Assembly (NCBI GenBank): GCA_958408685.1
Contig: CATYLC010000005.1
Coordinates: forward strand, 33,948-97,947
From: an uncultured Collinsella sp.
Lineage (GTDB): Bacteria > Actinomycetota > Coriobacteriia > Coriobacteriales > Coriobacteriaceae
Length of the DNA stretch: 64,000 nt
Direction of reading: 5' to 3'
In this document: piece by piece, positions 18,603-27,009 of the stretch
Numbering within the stretch: the stretch's first letter is position 1
Layout: every line of letters starts with the position of its first letter
The notes under the pieces: generated by a model
The model's input: the letters and a program-made list of their open reading frames with translations, nothing else
Told to the model about the DNA's origin: nothing
Database searches by the model: none
Made by a program: the position numbers and the translations under genes

Positions 18603-19940
18603 ATGCAGTTCGATCAGGTGACGGTTATCGGTGGCGGTCTGGCGGGTTCGGAGTGCGCGATCCAGCTTGCAGACCGCGGGTTTGCCGTAAAGCTGTGCGA
18701 GATGCGCCCCCAGGTGAGCTCCCCGGCCCACCATACCGATCATCTGGCAGAGCTCGTCTGCTCCAATTCGTTTAAGTCGACCCGTCCGGATTCCGCGGCT
18801 GGTTTGCTGAAAGCTGAGCTTGAGCGCATGGGTTCAGTCCTGCTCGATTGCGCCCATCGCGCGGCTGTTCCCGCCGGTGGCGCCTTGGCGGTCGACCGCG
18901 TCAAGTTTTCCGAGCTTGTCGAGGCCGAGGTTGCCGCTCGTCCCAATATCGAGGTCGTGCACGGCGAGGTCACGCAGATTCCCGAGGGTCACGTGGTCAT
19001 TGCCGCGGGCCCGCTGTGTTCACCGGCGCTGAGCGAAGAGGTCATGAAGCTCGTCGGTGGCGACGCCCTTGCGTTCTTCGATGCCGCGGCGCCGATCGTC
19101 GATGCCTCCACGCTCGATATGGACGTGCTGTTCTCGCAGTCGCGCTACGAGGAGCAGGGGAGCGGCGACTATCTCAACGCTCCGCTCAACAAGGAGGAGT
19201 ACGAGGCCTTTATCGAGGCGCTTACCACGGCCGACCGCGTGGTGCTCAAAGACTTTGAGGGCGGCGATCTGTTCCAGGCCTGCCAGCCTGCCGAGGAAGT
19301 TGCGCGCACCGGCAAGGACGCCATTCGCTTTGGCGCCATGAAGCCCGTCGGCCTCACCGACCCGCGTACCGGACGTCGCCCCTGGGCGGCGATTCAGCTG
19401 CGTGCCGAGAACAAGGAGAAGACCGCCTATAACCTGGTGGGCTTCCAGACCAACTTGATCTTTGGCGAGCAGAAGCGCGTCTTCCATATGGTGCCGGGCC
19501 TGGAGAACGCTGAGTTCTTCCGCTACGGTGTCATGCACCGCAATACCTTTGTCGACGCCCCGCACGTGCTCGATGGCACCTTTGCCGTGCCCGGTACCGG
19601 CGTGCGTCTGGCCGGTCAGATCACCGGTACCGAGGGATACATGGAAGCCGTGGCGACAGGTCTGCTCGCGGCGCTCAACACCTATGCCGAGGCTATCGGT
19701 GCCGCGGGCGTCGAGTTGCCGCGTGTGGGTGCCCTGGGTGCGCTCGTGGGCTATGCGACCGATCCTGCCACCGTGGGCTATCAGCCCATGCATGTCAACT
19801 TTGGCCTGGTGCCGCCACTCGAGGATGGTAAGCGCCGCAGCAAGCGCGACCGCTATCAGGCCTATGCGGACCGTGCGCTCGAGGCCCTCGATGCCTACTT
19901 GGCCACGCGTTCCGACTTGTTTGGAGGCGACCGGTCATAG
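18603..19940 (+). CDS. trmFO: Methylenetetrahydrofolate-tRNA-(uracil-5-)-methyltransferase
   Basis: Folate/FAD-dependent enzyme that makes m5U54 in tRNA, as in most Gram-positives. The 445-residue protein has the N-terminal FAD motif VTVIGGGLAGSECAIQ, then CSNSFKS, the KPVGLTDPRTG motif and the C-terminal GQITGTEGYMEA motif. The start is ATG 18603 with GAAAGG upstream. Its last codons contain the GGAGG that probably serves xerC, whose frame overlaps the stop codon. Confidence 0.96.
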   Translation: MQFDQVTVIGGGLAGSECAIQLADRGFAVKLCEMRPQVSSPAHHTDHLAELVCSNSFKSTRPDSAAGLLKAELERMGSVLLDCAHRAAVPAGGALAVDRVKFSELVEAEVAARPNIEVVHGEVTQIPEGHVVIAAGPLCSPALSEEVMKLVGGDALAFFDAAAPIVDASTLDMDVLFSQSRYEEQGSGDYLNAPLNKEEYEAFIEALTTADRVVLKDFEGGDLFQACQPAEEVARTGKDAIRFGAMKPVGLTDPRTGRRPWAAIQLRAENKEKTAYNLVGFQTNLIFGEQKRVFHMVPGLENAEFFRYGVMHRNTFVDAPHVLDGTFAVPGTGVRLAGQITGTEGYMEAVATGLLAALNTYAEAIGAAGVELPRVGALGALVGYATDPATVGYQPMHVNFGLVPPLEDGKRRSKRDRYQAYADRALEALDAYLATRSDLFGGDRS

Positions 19941-20857
19941 CCTTTGACCTGTACGACACCGTCGACTCGTTTATCGCCTATATCGCACGCGTCGAGGGAC
20001 TTTCTCCCAACACGGTGACGGCCTATGGCTCGAGGCTGGAGCGCTTCGCTGCCTGGTGCGAGCGCGAGGATATCGATGCTTTCGCTGCCGACGTGCGCAC
20101 CATTCGTCGCTATCTTGCCGAGCTTTCGCGTGAGCAGGTGGCTCCCCGAACGCTTGCGGCGCACCTGTCGGCCATTCGATCTCTCTATCGCTGGATGGCT
20201 GCCGAGGGGATTGTCGAGGGCGATGCGGTCTCGGCGATCGCATCGCCCAAGCTGCCGCGTGACCTGCCGGGTGTCCTTACGACCCAGCAGGTCGAGGCGC
20301 TGCTCAAGACGCCTGATACCTCGACGCCCGCGGGACTGCGCGATGCGGCGATGCTTGAGTTGCTCTATGCCTCCGGCGCGCGAATCTCGGAGCTCGCGGC
20401 GCTCAACGTGGAGTCTATTGGTTGGTCCGAGCGAACGCTGCGACTTTGGGGCAAGGGGAGCAAGGAGCGTATCGTCCCTCTGTATCGTCGTGCGCTCGAG
20501 GTGACGCATCTCTATATTGAGGAGGGGAGGCCGGAGTTGCTCGCTCGGGCAAAGCGCCGCGACCTCGCTACCGGGCCGCATCCGCTGCTTATATCGGCGC
20601 GCGGCAATCGCATGAGCGCCGCGATGCTCCGGCGGCGGTTCCATACGCTGGCGACGCTCGCCGGCATTCCGGCCGACATCGCCCCGCATGCGATGCGCCA
20701 TACCTTTGCGACCGACTTGCTCGAGGGCGGTGCGGACCTGCGCTCGGTTCAAGAGCTGCTAGGTCATGCGAGCCTGTCCACGACGCAGATCTACACGCAT
20801 CTCACACCCGATCGGCTTAAGCGGGCTGTGGCTCAAGCCCATCCCCGCGGCGAATAG
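19937..20857 (+). CDS. xerC: Tyrosine recombinase XerC/XerD family, unusual start
   Basis: Site-specific tyrosine recombinase, most likely the chromosome dimer resolution enzyme. It has a SAM-like core-binding domain from VDSFIAYIARVEGLSPNTV and a catalytic domain with Arg in SGARISEL, Lys in GKGSKER, HxxR in HAMRHTFAT, a second His in LGHASLS and the Tyr in TTQIYTHL. No ATG, GTG or TTG exists in frame between 19862 and 20015. A start at GTG 20015 would delete the first helix of the core-binding domain. GGAGG at 19923-19927 lies 9 nt before an ATA at 19937, which I take as the probable start (306 residues). CTG 19949 is an alternative. Frame and family are sure; the start is not. Confidence 0.88.
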   Translation: MAFDLYDTVDSFIAYIARVEGLSPNTVTAYGSRLERFAAWCEREDIDAFAADVRTIRRYLAELSREQVAPRTLAAHLSAIRSLYRWMAAEGIVEGDAVSAIASPKLPRDLPGVLTTQQVEALLKTPDTSTPAGLRDAAMLELLYASGARISELAALNVESIGWSERTLRLWGKGSKERIVPLYRRALEVTHLYIEEGRPELLARAKRRDLATGPHPLLISARGNRMSAAMLRRRFHTLATLAGIPADIAPHAMRHTFATDLLEGGADLRSVQELLGHASLSTTQIYTHLTPDRLKRAVAQAHPRGE

Positions 20858-20906
20858 TGGCTGGGACGTCCCGCGCCGCACTCAGGTGTGTGGTTTTGAT
20901 TGCGGG

Positions 20907-20935
20907 TTGGCAGGAAGAGGCATTCCTGCTATCAT
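20907..20935 (+). promoter_or_regulatory. rpsB promoter
   Basis: -35 TTGGCA (20907-20912), 17-nt spacer, -10 TATCAT (20930-20935) preceded by TGC. It leaves a leader of about 135 nt before rpsB. Confidence 0.7.
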
Positions 20936-20941
20936 TCATCG

Positions 20942-21076
20942 GGTTGCTTCACGGCAACATGTTTTTATCACGCACGCGCGGCTACTTCATACCGTGGTGC
21001 CCGGGCTTTGGTAGCACATGTCCGGGTTGGTTTTGGAGGATGACCCCGCGCGGAGGCAAACCACAGGAGGTTTAAC
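20942..21076 (+). promoter_or_regulatory. Structured rpsB 5' leader
   Basis: The leader is long and GC-rich, with CCCGG pairing with CCGGG across about 20 nt and GGTGC pairing partly with GTAGCAC. It ends in the strong AGGAGG of rpsB. Autogenous control by S2 is known in other bacteria; here it is only inferred. Confidence 0.35.
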
Positions 21077-21805
21077 ATGGCTACCAAGATTAATATCCGC
21101 ACCCTGCTCGAGGCCGGCTGCCACTTCGGTCACCAGACCCGTCGCTGGAACCCCAAGATGAAGCCGTTCATCTTCGGTGAGCGCAACGGCATCTACATCC
21201 TCGACCTCAAGCAGACCATCCTCGACGCCGACCAGGCCTACACCTTCGTCAAGAACGTCGCCAAGGGTGGCAACGTGCTGTTCGTCGGCACCAAGAAGCA
21301 GGCTCAGGAGGCCGTCAAGAACGCTGCTGAGCGCGCCAACATGCCTTACATCAACCAGCGTTGGCTCGGCGGTATGCTGACCAACTTCGTCACCATCCGC
21401 TCCCGCATCAACCGCATGGAGGAGCTCGAGGCCATGGTCGAGGACGGCCGCATGGCTGTTCTGCCCAAGAAGGAGCAGGCTGTTCTCGGCAAGGAGCTCA
21501 CCAAGCTCCAGACCAACCTCGGTGGCGCCCGCGACATGAAGGGTCTGCCCCAGGCTCTCTTCGTCATCGACACCAAGCGCGAGGAGAACGCCATCAAGGA
21601 GGCTCAGCGCCTGAACATCCCCGTCGTCGCTCTGATCGACACCAACTCCGATCCCGACGAGGTCGAGTACGGCATCCCCTGCAACGATGACGCTATCTCC
21701 GCTGTCACCCTTATGTGCGAGCTCATGGCTGACGCCTGCCTCGCTGGCTCCGGCAAGGAGCAGGTCTCCGAGGCCGAGATGGCCGCTGAGCCCAAGGCCG
21801 AGTAA
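21077..21805 (+). CDS. rpsB: 30S ribosomal protein uS2
   Basis: Small-subunit protein uS2, 242 residues. Motifs include LLEAGCHFGHQTRRWNPKM, FVGTKKQAQEAV, QRWLGGMLTNF and the VALIDTNSDPDEVEYGIPCN segment. The short Glu/Ala-rich tail is normal. The start is ATG 21077 behind AGGAGG. It is followed by tsf 45 nt downstream, the usual pair. Confidence 0.99.
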   Translation: MATKINIRTLLEAGCHFGHQTRRWNPKMKPFIFGERNGIYILDLKQTILDADQAYTFVKNVAKGGNVLFVGTKKQAQEAVKNAAERANMPYINQRWLGGMLTNFVTIRSRINRMEELEAMVEDGRMAVLPKKEQAVLGKELTKLQTNLGGARDMKGLPQALFVIDTKREENAIKEAQRLNIPVVALIDTNSDPDEVEYGIPCNDDAISAVTLMCELMADACLAGSGKEQVSEAEMAAEPKAE

Positions 21806-21850
21806 ATCAGTCTTAGTTAATTCTTTTTCATCTCTTTGAAAGGAACCACA

Positions 21851-22720
21851 ATGGCCCAGATTACCGCCGCTATGGTCAAGCAGCTCCGCGAGATGACCGA
21901 CTCCCCGATGATGGAGTGCAAGAAGGCTCTCGTCGAGGCTGACGGCGACATGGACGCCGCTGTCGACGTTCTGCGTAAGAACGGCCTTGCCAAGGCTGCC
22001 AAGAAGGCTGGCCGTGAGACCAACGAGGGCGCTGTCGCCGCGTTCGTCTCCGAGGATGGCAAGACCGGCGCTCTGCTCGAGCTCTCCTGCGAGACCGACT
22101 TCGTTGGCTCTAACGCCAAGTTCACCGGCTTTGCTTCCAAGGTCGCTGAGGTTGTCGCTACCACCGAGCCTGCTGACGTCGACGCTCTGCTCGAGAAGCC
22201 GATGGGCGAGGAGACCGTTTCCTCCGAGCTCACCGAGATGATTCACATCATGGGCGAGAACATGAAGATCTCCCGCTTCGCTGCCCGCAAGGCTGAGAAC
22301 GGCGCGCTCGCTTCTTACATCCACATGGGTGGTAAGATCGGCGTCCTCGTCGAGTTCGCCTTCGAGAAGGCTGAGACCGCTCAGGCTGAATCCTTCAAGA
22401 CCTTCGCTCACGACGTTGCCCTTCAGGTTGCCGCCGTCGCCCCGATCTGCGCTACCCGCGATCAGGTTCCGGCCGAGACCGTCGAGCACGAGAAGCAGAT
22501 CTACATGGCCCAGGCTGCCGAGTCCGGCAAGCCCGAGGCTATCCAGGAGAAGATGGCTGTCGGCCGTCTGGAGAAGTTCTACAAGCAGTCCGTGCTCACC
22601 GAGCAGGAGTTCATCAAGGACAGCTCCCTCACCATCAAGAAGTACGCTGAGCAGGTCTCCAAGGAGCTCGGCGACACCATTACCGTCGTTGCCTTTGACC
22701 GTCTGGTCCGTGGCGAGTAA
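21851..22720 (+). CDS. tsf: Elongation factor Ts
   Basis: Nucleotide exchange factor for EF-Tu. The 289-residue protein has the N-terminal UBA-like domain (VKQLREMTDSPMMECKKALV), the GRETNEGAV motif and the core segments LLELSCETDFVG and GGKIGVLVEF. The start is ATG 21851, with GAAAGGA upstream; a TTG at 21836 is rejected because it precedes the ribosome-binding site. A strong terminator follows. Confidence 0.99.
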   Translation: MAQITAAMVKQLREMTDSPMMECKKALVEADGDMDAAVDVLRKNGLAKAAKKAGRETNEGAVAAFVSEDGKTGALLELSCETDFVGSNAKFTGFASKVAEVVATTEPADVDALLEKPMGEETVSSELTEMIHIMGENMKISRFAARKAENGALASYIHMGGKIGVLVEFAFEKAETAQAESFKTFAHDVALQVAAVAPICATRDQVPAETVEHEKQIYMAQAAESGKPEAIQEKMAVGRLEKFYKQSVLTEQEFIKDSSLTIKKYAEQVSKELGDTITVVAFDRLVRGE

Positions 22721-22743
22721 ATAAGCTCTTGTAGCTGGTAATG

Positions 22744-22778
22744 AGCAGGCTGTGGGTTTTACTCACAGCCTGCTTTTT
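22744..22778 (+). terminator. Rho-independent terminator after tsf
   Basis: AGCAGGCTGTG (22744-22754) pairs perfectly with CACAGCCTGCT (22764-22774), followed by five T. Confidence 0.93.
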
Positions 22779-22837
22779 CATGGCTCTTATGAGAGCCTTT
22801 GATATCATATTGAGAGTCTAATTAAAGGAGGATCGCT

Positions 22838-23560
22838 TTGTCCGACATCCGATATAAACGCGTGCTTCTTAAGCTTTCCGGCGAAGCACTCATGGGCGAC
22901 GGCCAATATGGCATCGACCCCAAGGTTACCGACCATCTTGCCAAGCAGGTCAAGGAGCTGCTCGCCGTTGGCCATGAGGTCGGCGTCGTTGTCGGCGGCG
23001 GTAATATTTTCCGCGGCATGGCCGGCGCTGCCGGTGGCATGGAGCGTGCTCAGGCCGACTACATGGGCATGCTGGCAACCGTTATGAACGCGCTCGCCCT
23101 GCAGGATGCCTTCGAGCGCAACGATGTTCCCTGCCGCGTTATGAGCGCTATCCAGATGAACGAGATCTGCGAGCCCTATATTCGCCGTCGCGCCATCAAC
23201 CACCTTTCCAAGGGCAACGTTGTTATTTTTGCCGCCGGTTCGGGCAATCCGTACTTTACGACCGACACCGCCGCGGCTCTTCGTGCGTGCGAGATCGGCG
23301 CCGAGATTCTGATTAAAGCCACCAAGGTTGACGGCATCTACGACAAGGATCCCGTCAAGTGCGCCGATGCCGTCCGTTTTGACAAGATTACCTATCACGA
23401 GGTTCTCGTCCGCGGTCTGCAGGTTATGGATTCCACGGCTACGGCACTGTGCCAGGATAACCGTATGCCGATTTTGGTCCTCAACATCGATGGCGAGGAC
23501 ACCGTCAAGCGCGCGCTCGCGGGTGAGCCCGTCGGCACGCTCGTCTATCAGGAGGATTAA
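22838..23560 (+). CDS. pyrH: UMP kinase
   Basis: Phosphorylates UMP to UDP, the first committed step after de novo UMP synthesis. The 240-residue amino-acid-kinase-fold protein shows KRVLLKLSGEALMG, VVVGGGNIFRGM, FAAGSGNPYFTTDTAAALRA and KVDGIYDKDP. The start is TTG 22838 with AAAGGAGG 6 nt upstream. frr begins 2 nt after the stop, the common pyrH-frr-uppS-cdsA order. Confidence 0.98.
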   Translation: MSDIRYKRVLLKLSGEALMGDGQYGIDPKVTDHLAKQVKELLAVGHEVGVVVGGGNIFRGMAGAAGGMERAQADYMGMLATVMNALALQDAFERNDVPCRVMSAIQMNEICEPYIRRRAINHLSKGNVVIFAAGSGNPYFTTDTAAALRACEIGAEILIKATKVDGIYDKDPVKCADAVRFDKITYHEVLVRGLQVMDSTATALCQDNRMPILVLNIDGEDTVKRALAGEPVGTLVYQED

Positions 23561-23562
23561 GC

Positions 23563-24099
23563 ATGGCAGAGAACATCACCGCCCATATGGACAAGTCGCT
23601 CGAGTCCCTCAAGCATAACTTCTCCAAGGTCCGTACCGGCCGCGCCAATGCCAACATTCTGTCCGACATCACCGTCGATTATTACGGTGTTCCCACGCCG
23701 GTCACGCAGGTTGCCGCCGTCAAGACCCCCGAGGCCCACATGCTGCTCATCGAGCCGTGGGACAAGGCACTCATCAATGCTATCGTCAAGGCCATCGGCG
23801 CTTCCGATCTGGGTATTACCCCCAACTCCGATGGCACCGTCGTTCGTCTTCCGTTCCCGGCTCCCACCGAGGAGCGCCGTCGCGAGCTCGTCAAGGAGTG
23901 CCGCGAGTACGCCGAGCAGGCCAAGGTGTCTATCCGTAACATCCGTCGCGACTTCAACAACAAGCTCGAGCGCGATGAGGAGCTCACCGAGGACGATGTC
24001 CGTCGCGAGCAGGCCAAGGTCCAGAAGCACACCGATGAGTATGTCGCCAAGGTCGAGGAGCTTCTGAAGGAAAAAGAAGCCGAGGTCATGGAGATCTAA
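23563..24099 (+). CDS. frr: Ribosome recycling factor
   Basis: Splits post-termination ribosomes with EF-G. The 178-residue protein is slightly shorter than the usual 185. It shows FSKVRTGRANANIL, YYGVPTPVTQVA and IRRDFNNKLERDEELTEDDV, covering both RRF domains. The start is ATG 23563, tightly coupled to pyrH. Confidence 0.98.
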   Translation: MAENITAHMDKSLESLKHNFSKVRTGRANANILSDITVDYYGVPTPVTQVAAVKTPEAHMLLIEPWDKALINAIVKAIGASDLGITPNSDGTVVRLPFPAPTEERRRELVKECREYAEQAKVSIRNIRRDFNNKLERDEELTEDDVRREQAKVQKHTDEYVAKVEELLKEKEAEVMEI

Positions 24100-24100
24100 G

Positions 24101-24895
24101 GTGCAATACGACGAGCATAAACTGGTCGAGTACTTTGCCGACGCCCCTGCGGGCGTCGGTTTTTCCGACCTTGACCTCAATAACATTCCGCACCATATCT
24201 CGTGCATCATGGACGGCAACGGTCGTTGGGCCACGTCGCGCGGTCTTGCACGCACTGAGGGCCACAAGGCGGGTATCGTCTCGCTGCGCGAGATCATTAC
24301 CGCCTGCGTGCGCCTGGGCGTCGACGTGCTTTCGGCCTATGCGTTTTCTACCGAAAACTGGAACCGCCCGCAGCATGAGGTCAACGTCTTGATGCACCTG
24401 TTTGCCAAGACGTTCATCGACGAGTTGCCGCTTCTGAAGCGCGAAAACGTGCGCGTTGTCTTTTTGGGTGATATTTCCGCGCTGCCCAAGAAGACCCGCG
24501 ACGTTTTTGAACGCGGTCTTGCCGAGTGCGCCGATCACACCGGTATGACGCTGGCGCTTGCCGTCAACTACGGCGCGCGTGCCGAGATTACCCGCGCTGT
24601 CCGTCAGATCGCACTCGACGTTGCCGCCGGTAAGATCGATCCTGCCGCAATTGATGACGACATGGTGGCTTCCCACCTCTATACCGCCGGTCTTCCCGAT
24701 CCTGAGCTTGTGATTCGCACCTCTGGTGAGCTGCGCCTTTCGAACTATCTGCTGTGGCAGGTAGCTTATTCCGAGTTCTACGTCACCGATACCTATTGGC
24801 CCGACTTTGATCGTTGGGGCCTTGTCGACGCCATTTTGGCCTATCAGGGCCGTGACCGTAGGTTTGGTGGACTGAGCAAGACCGAGGAGGCTTAA
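24101..24895 (+). CDS. uppS: Isoprenyl (undecaprenyl) diphosphate synthase
   Basis: cis-Prenyltransferase making the lipid carrier for cell-wall synthesis. The 264-residue protein has the catalytic segment ISCIMDGNGRWA, YAFSTENWNRP, and the C-terminal RTSGELRLSNYLLWQ and EFYVTDTYWPDF motifs. The start is GTG 24101, one base after the frr stop. Its substrate comes from the MEP pathway, two genes of which (dxr, ispG) lie just downstream. Confidence 0.97.
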   Translation: MQYDEHKLVEYFADAPAGVGFSDLDLNNIPHHISCIMDGNGRWATSRGLARTEGHKAGIVSLREIITACVRLGVDVLSAYAFSTENWNRPQHEVNVLMHLFAKTFIDELPLLKRENVRVVFLGDISALPKKTRDVFERGLAECADHTGMTLALAVNYGARAEITRAVRQIALDVAAGKIDPAAIDDDMVASHLYTAGLPDPELVIRTSGELRLSNYLLWQVAYSEFYVTDTYWPDFDRWGLVDAILAYQGRDRRFGGLSKTEEA

Positions 24896-24897
24896 TC

Positions 24898-25797
24898 GTG
24901 TCCGATCGTCCCAAGGCATCTGCTCCCAAGACGCCTGCGCGTAAAGCTGCCACTGCGGGAGCGCCTGCAGCGAAGAGCGGTTCCGGTTCGTGGCTGGCGG
25001 GCTTTATTACCCGTGCCGCCGCCGGTATCGTCTACGCCGTTGTCTTTATCCTGTGCCTAGTTTTGGGTATCGTGCCCACGGCCATCTTTGTTTCCGTCAT
25101 GAGCGGTCTGTGCTGCTATGAGTTTTTCCGTATGACAAGGCTCGATGGCAAGATGGCTAACGAGCGCATGGGTATCGCTGCCGCCGTGCTCTTTCCGCTG
25201 TCGGCGTTGGGCGATTCGATGCTGCTGAATGCCCTGCTTTTTGCCCTGATGCTCGCTGTGGGCATTTGGTATGTCTGGTCGCCGCGTACCCGCATATCCG
25301 ATGTTGCCGTGACACTCATGGGTCCCATCTACACCGGTTTTATGCTGTCGGCTATCGTGCTGCTGCGCGATGCCGTGCCCGGTTTTGCCGGCGCCCTGCT
25401 TTCGGTGGGTGTTTGCGCGTCTCTCTGGGTCTCCGATTCGTTTGCCTATATCGTGGGTAGCCGTATCGGCAAACACAAGATGGTTCCCAAGATCTCTCCC
25501 AAAAAGAGCTGGGAGGGGTTTGTTGGCGGCATCCTGGGCTCGGTTTTGATTTGGCTCATCCTGTGGGCGACGCATTTCTTCAAGCTCAGCCTGCCCTATG
25601 CGCTGCTGTGCGGCGTGGTCGTGTCCATTCTGGGCGTTATCGGCGACCTTATCGAGTCGCGCATCAAGCGCGGTGTGGGCGTCAAAGATTCCGGCAACCT
25701 TATCCCGGGCCACGGCGGCATGCTCGATCGTAGCGATTCGCTTATCTTCGGCTGCATCACCGCGCAGCTGATGCTGATGATCGGAGGCGTGCTGTAA
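24898..25797 (+). CDS. cdsA: Phosphatidate cytidylyltransferase
   Basis: Makes CDP-diacylglycerol from phosphatidate and CTP. 299 residues: a cytosolic Pro/Ala/Lys-rich N-terminus of about 35 residues, then multiple membrane segments, ending with the family signature around VKDSGNLIPGHGGMLDRSDS. The KISPKKSWEGFVGG motif precedes it. The start is GTG 24898, 2 nt after uppS. The stop overlaps the dxr start. Confidence 0.97.
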   Translation: MSDRPKASAPKTPARKAATAGAPAAKSGSGSWLAGFITRAAAGIVYAVVFILCLVLGIVPTAIFVSVMSGLCCYEFFRMTRLDGKMANERMGIAAAVLFPLSALGDSMLLNALLFALMLAVGIWYVWSPRTRISDVAVTLMGPIYTGFMLSAIVLLRDAVPGFAGALLSVGVCASLWVSDSFAYIVGSRIGKHKMVPKISPKKSWEGFVGGILGSVLIWLILWATHFFKLSLPYALLCGVVVSILGVIGDLIESRIKRGVGVKDSGNLIPGHGGMLDRSDSLIFGCITAQLMLMIGGVL

Positions 25798-26984
25798 TGT
25801 CATTCCAGACGACGTATGGCCCCGATGGACGCCTCCGTGTTGCCATCCTGGGTTGTACGGGCTCCATCGGCACCCAGGCGCTCGATGTGTGCCGCCAGCA
25901 TGCCGATCGCCTGCAGGTGACGGCGCTGTCCGTTAACTCCAGTACCTCCGAGCTTGTTGCCGCTGCCCGCGAGTTCTCGGTTCCGGCGGTTGCCGTGGCC
26001 GATGTCGCTCATGGCGATGACGCCGTGCTGCAGGAGTTGCCCGAGGGAATGAAGCTCGGCGTTGGCGCGCAGGCGGTTTGCGAGCTCGCGCGTCGCGACG
26101 ATGTCGACTGCGTACTCGTCGCTATTGTGGGTGCCGCCGGTCTCGAGGCGAGCCATGCGGCCTTGACCTCAAATAAGCGCCTTGCCCTTGCCAACAAGGA
26201 GTCCCTCGTCGTCGGTGGCGACTTGCTTATGCCGTTGGCGCAACCGGGCCAGCTTATTCCAGTCGACTCTGAGCACTCCGCCATCTTCCAGTGCTATCTG
26301 GGGGAGAACCCACGCGAGGCTCATTGTATTTGGCTCACCTGCTCGGGCGGTCCGTTTTTTGGCCGCACGCGCGACGAGCTCGACCGCGTGACGCGTGCCG
26401 ATGCCCTCGCACATCCCACGTGGGCCATGGGCGCCAAGATCACCATCGACTCCGCCACCCTCATGAACAAGGGCCTGGAGCGCATTGAGGCCATGCATCT
26501 GTTTAACTGCGACCTCGATTTCATTAACGTGGTCGTGCAGCGTCAGTCCAAGATTCACTCTATGGTCGAGTTCTCCGACGGCTCCGTGATGGCGCATCTC
26601 GGTGCTTCCGACATGCGTATTCCCATCCAGTTCGCGTTCTCGTATCCCGAGCGTTGGGATACTCCGGCGCCTCGTATCGATTTTCGCGAGTTGGGGCAGC
26701 TCACGTTTGATGCTGCCGACATGGATACCTTCCGCTGTCTGGCACTGGCCGAGCGTGCCGGCAAGACGGGTGGCACCATGCCGTGCGTGCTCAATGCCGC
26801 CAACGAGGTCGCCGTCGATGCCTTCCTGCGCGATGGCTGCAGCTTTACCGATATCGATCGCATTGTGGAATCCTGCATGGATTCCCACGATGTGCAGGCG
26901 GTCGATTCGTTTGAGCAACTTCACGATATCGATGCGTGGGCGCGTGAAAAGGCTGCGCAGGTACTCGTCGCAACCCGTTCCTAA
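25797..26984 (+). CDS. dxr: 1-deoxy-D-xylulose 5-phosphate reductoisomerase
   Basis: Second enzyme of the MEP isoprenoid pathway (DXP to MEP, NADPH). The 395-residue protein shows the nucleotide motif AILGCTGSIGTQALD, the loop ALANKESLVVGG, the metal/substrate region PVDSEHSAIFQC and TIDSATLMNKGLE. The start is ATG 25797, sharing a base with the cdsA stop. It lies upstream of rseP and ispG in the classical order. Confidence 0.98.
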   Translation: MSFQTTYGPDGRLRVAILGCTGSIGTQALDVCRQHADRLQVTALSVNSSTSELVAAAREFSVPAVAVADVAHGDDAVLQELPEGMKLGVGAQAVCELARRDDVDCVLVAIVGAAGLEASHAALTSNKRLALANKESLVVGGDLLMPLAQPGQLIPVDSEHSAIFQCYLGENPREAHCIWLTCSGGPFFGRTRDELDRVTRADALAHPTWAMGAKITIDSATLMNKGLERIEAMHLFNCDLDFINVVVQRQSKIHSMVEFSDGSVMAHLGASDMRIPIQFAFSYPERWDTPAPRIDFRELGQLTFDAADMDTFRCLALAERAGKTGGTMPCVLNAANEVAVDAFLRDGCSFTDIDRIVESCMDSHDVQAVDSFEQLHDIDAWAREKAAQVLVATRS

Positions 26985-27009
26985 CCCATAAGGATTGCTT
27001 TTTCGTTTT

